Counted from the stretch's first letter, positions 1 to 7,835 are shown. The stretch is 38,130 bases of DNA from Fidelibacterota bacterium (GCA_028699915.1 JAQVTR010000014.1:1-38130), one strand, 5' to 3'. The notes: generated by a model from the letters alone, not told the origin. Made by a program: numbers and translations.

Positions 1-54
1 TTCCACGGCCTCTGTCTTGAACTCCCGCGGAAAATATCTTTTTGTCTCACGCAT
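1..54 (-). CDS. IS3-family transposase OrfA, N-terminal 18 codons only
   Basis: Reading the minus strand from ATG at 54 gives MRETKRYFPREFKTEAVE, which runs off the window edge. The KRYFPREFKTEAVE pattern is typical of the start of the helix-turn-helix OrfA protein (Transposase_8) of IS3 elements, which binds the terminal repeats. An AGGAGT ribosome-binding site sits 5 to 7 bases upstream. Only 18 residues are visible, so the subgroup and whether the element is intact cannot be judged. Confidence 0.7.
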   Translation of the reverse strand, partial: MRETKRYFPREFKTEAVE

Positions 55-124
55 CTTTACTCCTTTTTGTTTCTCATATTAATATAAGGCTTATCTGCGT
101 GTCCACAAAAATATAGGAAGTCCA
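1..124 (-). mobile_element. End of an IS3-like insertion sequence, cut by the window edge
   Basis: The outermost 124 bases look like the left end of an IS3-family element read on the minus strand. A transposase OrfA start lies at 54, with a Shine-Dalgarno AGGAGT just upstream (about 59-64). The presumed terminal repeat starts near 124 with TGGACTTCC and continues into TTTTTGTGGACA (about 100-110). IS3 elements end 5'-TG...CA-3', and CA falls at 123-124 on the plus strand. The exact boundary is inferred, because the other end and any target duplication lie outside the window. Confidence 0.55.
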
Positions 125-192
125 AACATTGAGCTTTGAACCTTGATTCCGGCGCTGGTTCGACGACAGAAGACGCTAAGAGAGGAGCTTGG

Positions 193-207
193 GAAGTTCG
201 GAACTTC
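193..207. repeat. Perfect short palindrome
   Basis: GAAGTTC and GAACTTC are exact inverted copies around a single G at position 200. It could be a protein-binding site or a decayed repeat unit. The copy CTTCGGAAG just to the right suggests repeat wreckage more than an operator. Confidence 0.5.
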
Positions 208-281
208 GGAAGCCTGGTCAGCGGAATTACCTTGAATTTTGAATCTTCAATGTTGAATCAAAACGCATATCAACAAATCAA

Positions 282-307
282 CCCGCCTTCGTCAAGACTA
301 TGGCGGG
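282..307. repeat. Palindromic intergenic hairpin element (REP-like)
   Basis: CCCGCC (282-287) pairs exactly with GGCGGG (302-307). Inside the loop GTC (291-293) can pair with GAC (296-298). The flank continues GCAGGCGCC. The form resembles small dispersed palindromic elements, and a loosely similar TTGCC...GGCAGG hairpin occurs at 7854-7873. There is no T-run, so it is not an obvious terminator. Confidence 0.5.
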
Positions 308-362
308 CAGGCGCCTCGACAACTCGACATTCTTCAGACAGGGACACAGGATAATTCCAGCG

Positions 363-386
363 CTTAATCTTAATCTTAACCTTAAC
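363..386. repeat. Hexamer tandem repeat CTTAAT/CTTAAC
   Basis: Two copies of CTTAAT (363-374) are followed by two of CTTAAC (375-386), ending five bases before the hemW stop codon. Read on the minus strand it is GGTTAA-GGTTAA-GATTAA-GATTAA immediately downstream of hemW. It is a short, low-copy microsatellite with no assigned role. Confidence 0.7.
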
Positions 387-390
387 CTTT

Positions 391-1482
391 TCAGATAAGA
401 TCCGGCAAAATGCTGTCCAGCATCAGCCATCCCTCCAGCGTACAATAAATTCGGGAATCCTTTTGCAGAAGCCAATCCGGGTGGTTTTTTGCGTATTCCA
501 GCACGTTGAAGGAGGTTTCCGCTTTCAATTGCTTTAAATCCAGGCCGATGCTTGTGCGCAATGCGGTAATAATCTTTTCGGACTCCAGGGCAGGCTCGGA
601 CTGGTGAAAAGGTCCGGGTTTTTCCAGGTACGCTTTCAGATCTGCGCTATAATGATAACGTGTATTGTAAAGCATAGAGTGCGCCGAGGGACCGATACCA
701 AGATAATGCTGATTCTGCCAGTAAGCGCTGTTATGACGGCTATGAAAACCGGGCCGGGCGTAGTTGGAAATTTCGTAATGTTCATAACCTTTATGCTGAA
801 GATATTCATGCAAGAACAGGAATTGTTCACGTTCCGTCTCCTCATCGGCAAGCCGGACTCTTCCGGCAGCCACGGATCCGGCCAGCGGGGTGCCTTCTTC
901 ACAGCTGAGGTTATATGCCGAGATATGTTCGGGAGTAAATCGGAGGAGCCGGTTGACATTGCTTTTCAGACTTGCAAGCGATTGCCCCGGTATGGCGTAG
1001 ATCAGGTCCGTGGAAATGTTATCGAAATACTTCCGGGCCTGCTTGAGACAGCTTATTGCAGTACGGGATGAATGAAGCCGTCCGAGCAGACGCAGATCGC
1101 TGTTTTTGAGAGATTGTATGCCGATAGAAAGACGGTTAAAACCCAAATCCCGGAGTTCCTGCAAGGCCGCGCGGCTATGCGAAAATTCCGGATTGATCTC
1201 AATCGTGCTTTCGATGTCCTTTGCCAGTATGAATCGGCTGCGAATCGTTCCCAGTATGTCCGACAATTGTTTTGCGCTTAACAGATTGGGTGTTCCTCCC
1301 CCGAAATAGATGCTGCGGATTTCATGTTTGGCAGCCCATGTCCCGCTTTGATATTCCAGGCTCTGGCATACCGCTTCGCAATAAGCGGGAATCTGTTTCT
1401 CACTGCAAACGCTGTAAAAGTCGCAATAGCCGCATTTGCGCCGGCAGAAGGGGATATGGATGTAGAGTGCAAGTGCTTTCAT
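391..1482 (-). CDS. hemW: HemW-like radical SAM heme chaperone (CPO-like)
   Basis: A 363-residue radical SAM protein of the HemW family, formerly annotated as oxygen-independent coproporphyrinogen III oxidase. HemW proteins bind heme and deliver it to target proteins rather than oxidising coproporphyrinogen. The radical SAM cluster motif CxxxCxxC is at residues 13-20 (C13, C17, C20), followed by DFYS, as is usual for HemW; GGGTP at 61-65 contacts S-adenosylmethionine. The length is close to the family norm (about 370-380). The ATG at 1482 is the only plausible start, yet no Shine-Dalgarno is seen: the leader is the T-run and stem of a strong terminator (1489-1513), so expression may depend on readthrough or a cryptic promoter. 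The split between HemW and true HemN is inferred from the motif and length. Confidence 0.88.
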   Translation of the reverse strand: MKALALYIHIPFCRRKCGYCDFYSVCSEKQIPAYCEAVCQSLEYQSGTWAAKHEIRSIYFGGGTPNLLSAKQLSDILGTIRSRFILAKDIESTIEINPEFSHSRAALQELRDLGFNRLSIGIQSLKNSDLRLLGRLHSSRTAISCLKQARKYFDNISTDLIYAIPGQSLASLKSNVNRLLRFTPEHISAYNLSCEEGTPLAGSVAAGRVRLADEETEREQFLFLHEYLQHKGYEHYEISNYARPGFHSRHNSAYWQNQHYLGIGPSAHSMLYNTRYHYSADLKAYLEKPGPFHQSEPALESEKIITALRTSIGLDLKQLKAETSFNVLEYAKNHPDWLLQKDSRIYCTLEGWLMLDSILPDLI

Positions 1483-1488
1483 TGATAC

Positions 1489-1513
1489 AAAAAACCCCGT
1501 TCAGAGAACGGGG
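1489..1513 (-). terminator. Strong rho-independent terminator after the WbpA-type gene
   Basis: On the minus strand CCCCGTTC (1513-1506), loop TCT, GAACGGGG (1502-1495) form a perfect 8-bp stem, followed by six T (1494-1489). It lies 22 bases past the stop of the dehydrogenase at 1535 and ends 6 bases before the hemW ATG, so it terminates the sugar-nucleotide cluster and at the same time forms the hemW leader. Confidence 0.9.
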
Positions 1514-1534
1514 CTCTTATTCTTGATTTAAGGA

Positions 1535-2860
1535 TTATTCGTCCAATGTGCGGCCGCCGCCCATGCGCAGGACCTTGCCTTCGATATTCCGGAGTCCCTT
1601 TGTGGCATTGCGGCTGTCGATGATCAGCTGGGAATTGTCAACAATAAACTGATAATCAATGCTCTTATGCGCCGTAGTGATCACAACCGCATCCATGGAT
1701 TTCAGGAGTTCCTTATCCAGGGGCAGAGATTCGACATAAGCGCCGTTCCAGGCGAACCTGGGGCAGTAAGGATCGTGATAAGCAACCGTGGCTCCGCGTT
1801 GTTCCAGTGACTTGAATACATCAAAAGCCGGGGATTCGCGCAGGTCGTCAATATCGTTCTTGTAAGCCATGCCCAGGAGCAGAATATTGGAATTTCTCAG
1901 GGCTTTGGAATGCATGTTCAAGCCTTCCATCAGGGTCTGAACGACATATTCGGGCATGGAAGTGTTGACTTCTGCCGCCAGATCGATGAACTTGGTTTTG
2001 TAATTCAGGGTCTTCATTTTCCAGCTGAGGTAATGCGGATCGATGGGAATGCAGTGTCCGCCCAGTCCCGGTCCCGGGTAGAATTTCATAAAGCCAAAGG
2101 GCTTGGTAGCGGCGGCATCAATGACCTCCCAGACATCCACACCCAGACGGTCGCACATGATTGCCAGTTCGTTTACCAGACCGATATTGATCATACGGAA
2201 AGTGTTTTCAAGCAGCTTTGCCATTTCGGCGGCCTCGGCTGAACTGACGGGAACGATGCTGTCAAAGATCTGTGTATACACCGCATTGGCATGTTCGGTA
2301 CAGATATCGGTTACACCGCCCAGTACCTTGGGTGTGTTTTTGGTGTGGTACTGCGGATTGCCGGGATCCACGCGTTCGGGGGAAAAGGCCAGATAAAAAT
2401 CCTTGCCGCATTTCAGGCCCGATTCTTCGAGCTTGGGAAGCATATACTCGCGGGTGGTTCCGGGATAGGTGGTGGACTCCAGAATGATTACCAGGTTCTT
2501 GTGTATATGTTTTACGATCTCTTCCAGGGCGGAAGTGATAAAGGACATGTCCGGATCCTTCAGCTTGTTCAGCGGCGTAGGAACACAAATGCTGATAACA
2601 TCCATATCCTGAATCACCGAAAAATCCAGGGTGGCGTGCAGGAGCCCTTTTTCAACGACATGTTTCAGATCATCGTCCTTAATATCCCCTATATAATTTA
2701 TCCCTTCGTTGATCCGGCGGACCTTTTCCTTGTCGATCTCAATTCCGGTGACGGAGATGCCCACTTTGGCAACTTCCACGGCCAAAGGCAGTCCGACGTA
2801 ACCCAAACCGATAATACCGAACTGAATATCTTTTGTCTTTAGTTTATCCAAAAAACGCAT
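1535..2860 (-). CDS. Nucleotide sugar dehydrogenase, WbpA/UDP-GlcNAc 6-dehydrogenase type
   Basis: A 441-residue NAD-dependent enzyme of the UDP-glucose/GDP-mannose dehydrogenase family. It oxidises C6 of a UDP-sugar to the uronic acid in two steps. The NAD-binding GLGYVGLP lies at 18-25, and the catalytic cysteine C270 is in GLGGHCIPIDPHYLSWK. The IPIDPHYLSWK form is typical of the WbpA/TviB/CapL branch, which acts on N-acetylated sugars, in contrast to the CFPKDT form of the Ugd encoded two genes upstream. ATG at 2860 has a strong AAGGAG site 5 to 7 bases before it. A terminator follows the stop. It is co-directional with rfbC (62-base gap) and ugd, which suggests polysaccharide or lipopolysaccharide precursor supply. 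The exact substrate cannot be read from the sequence. Confidence 0.85.
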   Translation of the reverse strand: MRFLDKLKTKDIQFGIIGLGYVGLPLAVEVAKVGISVTGIEIDKEKVRRINEGINYIGDIKDDDLKHVVEKGLLHATLDFSVIQDMDVISICVPTPLNKLKDPDMSFITSALEEIVKHIHKNLVIILESTTYPGTTREYMLPKLEESGLKCGKDFYLAFSPERVDPGNPQYHTKNTPKVLGGVTDICTEHANAVYTQIFDSIVPVSSAEAAEMAKLLENTFRMINIGLVNELAIMCDRLGVDVWEVIDAAATKPFGFMKFYPGPGLGGHCIPIDPHYLSWKMKTLNYKTKFIDLAAEVNTSMPEYVVQTLMEGLNMHSKALRNSNILLLGMAYKNDIDDLRESPAFDVFKSLEQRGATVAYHDPYCPRFAWNGAYVESLPLDKELLKSMDAVVITTAHKSIDYQFIVDNSQLIIDSRNATKGLRNIEGKVLRMGGGRTLDE

Positions 2861-2922
2861 AAGAACTCCTTGCTTTTATTCTTTGAAACGAACGGGAAAA
2901 AATAAGGAAGGGCGGAGAAAAA

Positions 2923-3492
2923 TCAAAATGAAAATTTGTATTCGTTTAAAAAACTCTTAAGGTTTGGCAAATGGCGATCCTGTTCGGAAAGGAGGGGACT
3001 GCGAAACTGTTCCTGGAGTTGCAGTTCCGGGGAATCCCAGCGTATGCCCGACTGGTATTCGGGGGCATATGGCCGGGAAACTTTATAACTGATGATGGCT
3101 TCTTCGGAGATCACGTAATAGCCGTGGGCAAAGCCCGCCGGGATGTACAATTGTTCGTGTTTGTCTGCCTGAAGGGGAAACAGTGCGGTCTGCAGATAAC
3201 TTTTGCTGTCTTTTCGCAGATCCAGCACTACGTCCAGAATTTCACCGGTGATCAGGGTAATCAGCTTAGCTTGCGCAAAGGGCGGGCGCTGAAAATGCAG
3301 TCCACGGAACACATTTTTCACCGAGCGGACCACATTATCCTGGACAAAGGTATCGGGGATCCCCAGTTCGGCATAGATGCTGTCCCGGTAGCTCTCCAGA
3401 AAGAGTCCGCGCGGGTCTTCATGCAGTTGCGGACGCAGGTGCAGAAGTCCTGGAATGGGGGCCGGAACGATGTGGATGTTGTTCTTATTCAT
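2923..3492 (-). CDS. rfbC: dTDP-4-dehydrorhamnose 3,5-epimerase (RmlC/RfbC)
   Basis: A 189-residue cupin enzyme that epimerises C3 and C5 of dTDP-4-keto-6-deoxyglucose on the way to dTDP-L-rhamnose. Family marks include RGLHFQ (H66, the catalytic histidine), K76, FAHGYYV (121-127), and YAPEYQSGIRWDSPEL near 142-157 with the conserved tyrosine. The usual length is about 180-190. I chose ATG 3492 over an upstream in-frame ATG at 3519: GGAAG lies at the right distance, and the overlap with the ugd stop shrinks to 8 bases, which suggests translational coupling. The other rhamnose genes (rfbA, rfbB, rfbD) are not in the window, so the enzyme may work with distant partners or on a related sugar. 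Confidence 0.88.
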   Translation of the reverse strand: MNKNNIHIVPAPIPGLLHLRPQLHEDPRGLFLESYRDSIYAELGIPDTFVQDNVVRSVKNVFRGLHFQRPPFAQAKLITLITGEILDVVLDLRKDSKSYLQTALFPLQADKHEQLYIPAGFAHGYYVISEEAIISYKVSRPYAPEYQSGIRWDSPELQLQEQFRSPLLSEQDRHLPNLKSFLNEYKFSF

Positions 3493-4801
3493 CGCAGTTG
3501 CTTCTTCCGGTACAGACAAAGATAAAGCCTTTTTCGCGCATATCGCAGGGATCGTAGATATTCCGCGTATCGATAAAAACGGGCTGACGAAGAAGGGTTT
3601 TGACGCGTTTCAGGTCCAGGCTGCGGAATTCGTTCCATTCGGTCATCAGGATCAGTGCATCGGCGCCTTTGATGGCTTCGTAAACGTTTTGCTTATAGTC
3701 AAGATCGGAAAATTCCCGGCGAAAATCATCGGCCGCGACGGGATCATAGACCTGCACTTCCGCGCCTTCCTCCCGGAGCAAGGGGATCACTACTTTCGAC
3801 GGGGAAAAACGGGTGTCGTCGGTATTGGGCTTAAAGGCCAGGCCCAGAATGGCAATGACCTTGCCTTTCAGGTCGGGCATCACGGACTTCAGTTTTTCGA
3901 CCACGCCGCGTTTTTGGAGTTCGTTGGCTTCGATGGCGGCTTCCACCAGACGGCTGCGTATCCCGTTCCGCGTGAAAATATCTACCAGCGCCATTGTGTC
4001 TTTAGGAAAACAGCTGCCCCCGAAACCGGGTCCGGCATGCAGAAACTTTGGGGAAATGCGGCCGTCCATTCCCATGGCTTTGGCGACCTCGTTAACGTCC
4101 GCGCCGACAATATCGCAGAGATTCGCGATTTCGTTGATGTAGGTGATCTTTACCGCCAGAAAGGCGTTTGAAGCATACTTGATCATTTCGGCACTTTTAA
4201 TATTGGTCTCAACATAGGGGACATTCCGGATGATCAGCGCATGATAGACATCCCGCATGATGTCCTGTGCCTTTTTGCTGCGTGTCCCTACCACTACGCG
4301 GTCCGGGTTGAGAAAATCGCCGACCGCGGAACCTTCCCGCAGGAATTCCGGATTGGAAACCACGTCAAAATTGTCATTTCCGCCGGATTCTTTCAGGATC
4401 AGGGCCTTGGTTTTTTGTCCGGTACCGACTGGAACGGTGGATTTGTTAATAAATACTTTATAGCCGTTCAGATTCTTTGCAAAGGAGCCTGCGACTGTCC
4501 ATACGGCGTGCAGATCGGCTTCGCCGCCTTGGCCCGGCGGAGTTCCGACGGCGGAAAAGATCACCTTGGATTTCCGGATAGCGCTGTCGATATCCGTGGT
4601 AAAGGTCAGCCGCCCCGCACGCACGTTGCGTTCCACAACCTCCGAGAGACCGGGTTCGTAAATGGGAATGCCGCCGTTTCGGAGGATCTCGATCTTGGAT
4701 GCGTCGATATCGGCGCCGATGACCGAATTCCCGAAATCCGCCAGACCGGCCGCCGTGACCAGTCCCACATATCCCGTTCCTACCACGCAAATTTTCTTCA
4801 T
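3485..4801 (-). CDS. ugd: UDP-glucose 6-dehydrogenase
   Basis: A 438-residue enzyme making UDP-glucuronate from UDP-glucose with two NAD+, feeding capsule, exopolysaccharide and lipopolysaccharide synthesis. The NAD fold starts at VVGTGYVGL (6-14). The catalytic cysteine C264 is in GPGFGGSCFPKDT, the canonical UGD signature. K210-type and E-rich sites (NPEFLREG, 150-157) are present. The ATG overlaps the stop of the L,D-transpeptidase gene as ATGA (4798-4801), with GGAGAAG upstream, so the two are coupled. It overlaps rfbC by 8 bases downstream. Two different sugar dehydrogenases in one cluster point to two distinct uronic acids rather than duplication. Confidence 0.92.
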   Translation of the reverse strand: MKKICVVGTGYVGLVTAAGLADFGNSVIGADIDASKIEILRNGGIPIYEPGLSEVVERNVRAGRLTFTTDIDSAIRKSKVIFSAVGTPPGQGGEADLHAVWTVAGSFAKNLNGYKVFINKSTVPVGTGQKTKALILKESGGNDNFDVVSNPEFLREGSAVGDFLNPDRVVVGTRSKKAQDIMRDVYHALIIRNVPYVETNIKSAEMIKYASNAFLAVKITYINEIANLCDIVGADVNEVAKAMGMDGRISPKFLHAGPGFGGSCFPKDTMALVDIFTRNGIRSRLVEAAIEANELQKRGVVEKLKSVMPDLKGKVIAILGLAFKPNTDDTRFSPSKVVIPLLREEGAEVQVYDPVAADDFRREFSDLDYKQNVYEAIKGADALILMTEWNEFRSLDLKRVKTLLRQPVFIDTRNIYDPCDMREKGFIFVCTGRSNCDE

Positions 4802-5493
4802 AGTTCTTCTCCGGATCTTAATGTATCGGGTTCGATGATATTGACATAGCTGCCCTCGCGGACCCGATCGAAAAGTTCGATAATGTCCGCATTGCGCATA
4901 CGGATGCAGCCTTTGGACTGCGGTGTTCCAATCAGTCCTTCCTCATGAGTGCCGTGAATATAGATAAAACGCCAATAGGAAGTACGGTTTTGTTCTTCCA
5001 GCCCTTTCAGCCAGAGAATGCGGCTAGTCACCGGATCTTCCTCGATATCCGTCGTATCCGTAAAAATGCCGGCGATCTCGCCGGTCGGCCGCCGGTCGTA
5101 AAAGGACATTCCCAAAGGTTGTCCCTTGCCGTATTTTCCCGCGATCATGTGGACACCGCCCGGAGTCTGATTGCTGCCTCTTGCGGCGCCGTATCCGTAT
5201 TTGGATACCGAAATGTCGTAGCTGCGGATAATGTTCATTCCCGTACTTCCGGAATGGACAAGAAAGAGTTTGTTGTCATAACCGTCGATCAGGATGGCCG
5301 TATCCGCCTCCGCATAGCCATGGTTTTTAAGGGCTTCGTAATGCAGGCGTAAACGCGCCATGTCGGGTTTGTAGGCAGCTGCTGCTTCTGCCGCTGTGCT
5401 GTCGTTTTTAGCTGCGGCCCTGCAGGATGCAAAAAGCAGGGAGAGGAGCAGGATGCTACAGCGGAAGAAAAGTGAAAATGTTGACTTGTTCAT
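4798..5493 (-). CDS. L,D-transpeptidase-type (YkuD) lipoprotein
   Basis: A 231-residue protein starting MNKSTF, with a hydrophobic signal (residues 7-22) ending FASC24, a slightly atypical lipobox that suggests a membrane-anchored periplasmic lipoprotein. The YkuD domain (about 62-220) carries IHGTHEEG (H180, H183) and SKGCIRM with the catalytic cysteine C196. Such enzymes cross-link peptidoglycan or attach proteins to it, or act on other peptides. ATG 5493 was chosen because the in-frame upstream extension to 5550 would run into tRNA-Leu. No Shine-Dalgarno is visible. Its stop overlaps the ugd start by 4 bases. The gene starts only 30 bases after the tRNA 3' end. The envelope role fits its sugar-nucleotide neighbours. 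Confidence 0.85.
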   Translation of the reverse strand: MNKSTFSLFFRCSILLLSLLFASCRAAAKNDSTAAEAAAAYKPDMARLRLHYEALKNHGYAEADTAILIDGYDNKLFLVHSGSTGMNIIRSYDISVSKYGYGAARGSNQTPGGVHMIAGKYGKGQPLGMSFYDRRPTGEIAGIFTDTTDIEEDPVTSRILWLKGLEEQNRTSYWRFIYIHGTHEEGLIGTPQSKGCIRMRNADIIELFDRVREGSYVNIIEPDTLRSGEEL

Positions 5494-5523
5494 AAATAAT
5501 GCGTTACGTACTTTCGGTTTTTG

Positions 5524-5605
5524 TACAGCCGGGGAGAGTCGAACTCCCACACCCGAAGGCGCCAGATCCTAAGTCTGGTGCGTCTGCCAATTCCGCCACG
5601 GCTGC
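5524..5605 (-). tRNA. trnL-UAG: tRNA-Leu (anticodon UAG)
   Basis: The 82-base gene folds as a class II tRNA. The acceptor stem GCAGCCG pairs with CGGCTGT, with a G-U at the first pair. The anticodon arm is CCAGA-CTTAGGA-TCTGG, giving anticodon TAG; the variable arm is long, and the T arm contains GTTCGACTC. The discriminator is A, as expected for leucine. The 3' CCA is not encoded; the next bases are CAA. It lies on the minus strand between deoC and the L,D-transpeptidase gene. Confidence 0.95.
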
Positions 5606-5618
5606 ATTTTGTGACGGG

Positions 5619-5650
5619 CGAATATAGGGAAGCAGTGCTGAAAATCCAAC
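5619..5650 (-). promoter_or_regulatory. Candidate promoter for tRNA-Leu
   Basis: On the minus strand TTGG (5650-5647) is followed by 19 bases and TATATTCG (5626-5619). This resembles the Bacteroidota promoter TTTG-N19..21-TAnnTTTG. The predicted start lies about 7 bases before the tRNA. It may also drive the L,D-transpeptidase cluster downstream. Confidence 0.5.
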
Positions 5651-5656
5651 AGGAAA

Positions 5657-6319
5657 TCAGTAGGCGGACTCTGCTTTTTCGCCATTTAAAATGGCGACGC
5701 CCGAAGATGTTCCGATCCTTGTCGCACCGGCTTCGATCATTGCCAAAGCATCTTCATAACTGCGGACGCCGCCGGAGGCCTTGACTTGCATGGCGTCGCC
5801 GACCGTTTTTTTCATCAGGCGTACGTCTTCTACAGTGGCGCCGCCCTTGCCGAATCCTGTCGAGGTCTTGACAAAATGCGCACCGGCCTTTAACGCCAGA
5901 CGGCAGGCGCGGATCTTTTCCTCAGGGCTGAGCAGGCCGGTTTCGATAATAACCTTGACCGTTTTCCCTTCGGCGGCATGAACAACGGTCCGGATGTCAT
6001 TGAAAACCGCTTCGTCGTTCCGATCTTTCAGTGCGCCGATATTGATAACCATATCAAATTCTTCCGCGCCGTCCACCATTGCACGCAGGGTCTCGAGTTC
6101 CTTGATCAGCGGGACCGAAGCACCCAGGGGGAATCCGATCACGGAAGCCACTTTTACGCGGCTGCCTTTCAGCTTTCCGGCGCAGTAGGCTACGTTGCAG
6201 GGATTGACGCAAACCGCTGCAAAACCGTACTGAAGGGCTTCACTGCAGATCTTGTCCAGGTCATTTTGGGTGCTTTCCGCTTTCAACAGCGTGTGGTCGA
6301 TGTATTTTGCCAGTTCCAT
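5657..6319 (-). CDS. deoC: Deoxyribose-phosphate aldolase
   Basis: A 220-residue class I aldolase that cleaves 2-deoxyribose 5-phosphate into glyceraldehyde 3-phosphate and acetaldehyde during deoxynucleoside breakdown. The Schiff-base lysine K151 is in HFVKTSTGF, the second catalytic lysine K180 in QVKASGGV, and the proton-relay aspartate is D89 in FDMVINIG. Bacterial short-type DeoC proteins are about 215-225 residues long. ATG 6319 ([10 protein letters not shown]) was chosen over an upstream frame start at 6409 because GGAG lies 8 bases before it and the start follows the glmM stop after a single base, so the two are tightly coupled. No other deoxynucleoside genes are nearby. Confidence 0.94.
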   Translation of the reverse strand: MELAKYIDHTLLKAESTQNDLDKICSEALQYGFAAVCVNPCNVAYCAGKLKGSRVKVASVIGFPLGASVPLIKELETLRAMVDGAEEFDMVINIGALKDRNDEAVFNDIRTVVHAAEGKTVKVIIETGLLSPEEKIRACRLALKAGAHFVKTSTGFGKGGATVEDVRLMKKTVGDAMQVKASGGVRSYEDALAMIEAGATRIGTSSGVAILNGEKAESAY

Positions 6320-6320
6320 T

Positions 6321-7682
6321 CTATTGCTCCATGATGTTTTTAATTTCATCCAAAAATCGTTCGCCAAGCGCATTTGCCGCTTCGCTGTCTGCGGCTTCGC
6401 TGTAAACACGCAGGATGGGTTCGGTATTGGACTTGCGCATGTGCACCCAGCTTTCCGGGAAGCTGATCTTAAGCCCGTCCACCGTATTGCAGTCCTCCGC
6501 GGCGAATTTAAGCTTTAGTGCCGTCAGAATGGCATCGGGATCTTTTCCGGCGATCCCGATTTTTTTCTTGGCCATCCGGTATTGCGGTAATGCGGCGTAT
6601 TTTTCGCTGAGTGGCCGTTTGTCGCCCGCCAGGAAATGCAGGACCATGGCAGCGCCCACCAGCGAGTCGCGTCCCAGGTGGGAGTCGGGGGAAATAACGC
6701 CGCCGTTGCCTTCGCCGCCAATGACGGCAGCTACTTCTTTCATTTTTTTTGCGACATTGATCTCACCGATCGCCGTACGCAGACACGCAGCCCCATATTT
6801 TTCCGCGATCCTGCTTACCGCCAGTGTGGTGGAAAGATTCGTGACAATAATGGGATCTTTCACCTGTGTTTGCGACAGGACCACCTCGGCGGCCATGACC
6901 AGCGTATATTCTTCTGAAAGATAATTGCCTTTTTCATCCACTACCGCAAGACGGTCAGCGTCCGGGTCCACCGCCAGCCCCAGATCGGCCTTTTCTTCTT
7001 TCACCGTCTTCATCAGATCTGTAAGGTTTTCGGGAAGAGGTTCCGGCGTATGCGGAAAGTAGCCGTCCGGACTGCAATGGAGTTTAATGACCTTACAGCC
7101 CAGTTTTTCCAGCAATGCGGGCAAGGCAAGAGAACCGCCGCCGTTCACGGCATCAATCACTACGCGAAATTTCCGTGCCCGGATGGCCTTGACGTCGATA
7201 TAGGGGATGCTCAGGACATTTTCAACATGCCGGTCAATCGCATCTTCCTTGAAGCGGTATTCCCCAAATTCCCCGGCTGCTTTAAAAAGTGCCTTGCCGG
7301 CTTTTTTATTTTTCAGGACGGCCGCGACCTGCTCCGCATCGAGGAAAAGTCCCGTTTTTTCGATAAATTTAAGGCCGTTCCAGGGGAAGGGATTATGGCT
7401 TGCCGTAACCGCGAGTCCGGCGCGGGCACCCAGTTTTTCCGTCATCAGCTGCACTGTCGGAGTGGGAACGATGCCGATATCGATCAGATCCAGTCCCATC
7501 CACTGCAATGTTCTTGCGGCAATGTCGGAAATGACCTTCCCGGAAACGCGGGAATCCCGGCCCAGAACAATGCTGCCTTTTTCCGCCCATTGCCCGAATG
7601 CCGCAGCGTATTCCACAACCTTCGCAGGCGTCAGACTGTCACCAATGGTTGCCCGGATACCGGAGATGGATTCGATGAGCAT
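6321..7682 (-). CDS. glmM: Phosphoglucosamine mutase-like phosphohexomutase (GlmM)
   Basis: A 453-residue alpha-D-phosphohexomutase, most likely converting glucosamine 6-phosphate to glucosamine 1-phosphate for UDP-GlcNAc synthesis. The phosphoserine motif TASHNP has S95, the metal loop DPDADR is at 239-244, and the sugar-specificity loop is GGEGNGG at 322-328. The C-terminal phosphate loop contains [13 protein letters not shown]. The GGEGNGG loop is the form usual in Bacteroidota-type GlmM, in contrast to GGEQSGH in E. coli. ATG 7682 was preferred to 7712 because GGAG lies just upstream. It heads the minus-strand run and is followed by deoC after one base. Phosphomannomutase activity cannot be excluded. 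Confidence 0.85.
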   Translation of the reverse strand: MLIESISGIRATIGDSLTPAKVVEYAAAFGQWAEKGSIVLGRDSRVSGKVISDIAARTLQWMGLDLIDIGIVPTPTVQLMTEKLGARAGLAVTASHNPFPWNGLKFIEKTGLFLDAEQVAAVLKNKKAGKALFKAAGEFGEYRFKEDAIDRHVENVLSIPYIDVKAIRARKFRVVIDAVNGGGSLALPALLEKLGCKVIKLHCSPDGYFPHTPEPLPENLTDLMKTVKEEKADLGLAVDPDADRLAVVDEKGNYLSEEYTLVMAAEVVLSQTQVKDPIIVTNLSTTLAVSRIAEKYGAACLRTAIGEINVAKKMKEVAAVIGGEGNGGVISPDSHLGRDSLVGAAMVLHFLAGDKRPLSEKYAALPQYRMAKKKIGIAGKDPDAILTALKLKFAAEDCNTVDGLKISFPESWVHMRKSNTEPILRVYSEAADSEAANALGERFLDEIKNIMEQ

Positions 7683-7717
7683 ATTTTCTCCATAATTAAG
7701 TGTTTGATACACATTGT

Positions 7718-7725
7718 AAAAGATA
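7718..7725 (-). promoter_or_regulatory. Possible -7 element for glmM
   Basis: TATCTTTT on the minus strand differs by one base from TAnnTTTG and would place the transcript start about 30 bases before the glmM ATG. No convincing -33 element is seen. Confidence 0.3.
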
Positions 7726-7835
7726 GGAAAATTTGAGGGATATTGGAATAAAAAAGAACAAAGAGTCAGGTTCGCAAGGTTTTACGTAACAAACAGCATT
7801 GATAAAAGTAAGACGTGGTGATGAAAAAATATTCT

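Larger units (their letters stand above)
125..390. other. Non-coding repeat patchwork between the IS end and hemW
   Basis: No credible gene is visible here. The stretch is made of short repeats and palindromes: a perfect palindrome at 193-207, a run of TTGAAT-type units at 232-259, a GC hairpin at 282-307 and hexamer repeats at 363-386. An open frame at 136-354 has no ribosome-binding site and no recognisable product. It looks like an intergenic accumulation site for small repeats next to a mobile element. Confidence 0.6.

Noticed and set aside
136-354. Open frame in the repeat patchwork
   Set aside because: No ribosome-binding site, no family resemblance, and it lies across palindromes and repeats.
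1535-4801. Two nucleotide-sugar dehydrogenases as a gene duplication
   Set aside because: They carry different active-site signatures (CIPIDPHYLSWK and CFPKDT) and belong to separate branches of the family.
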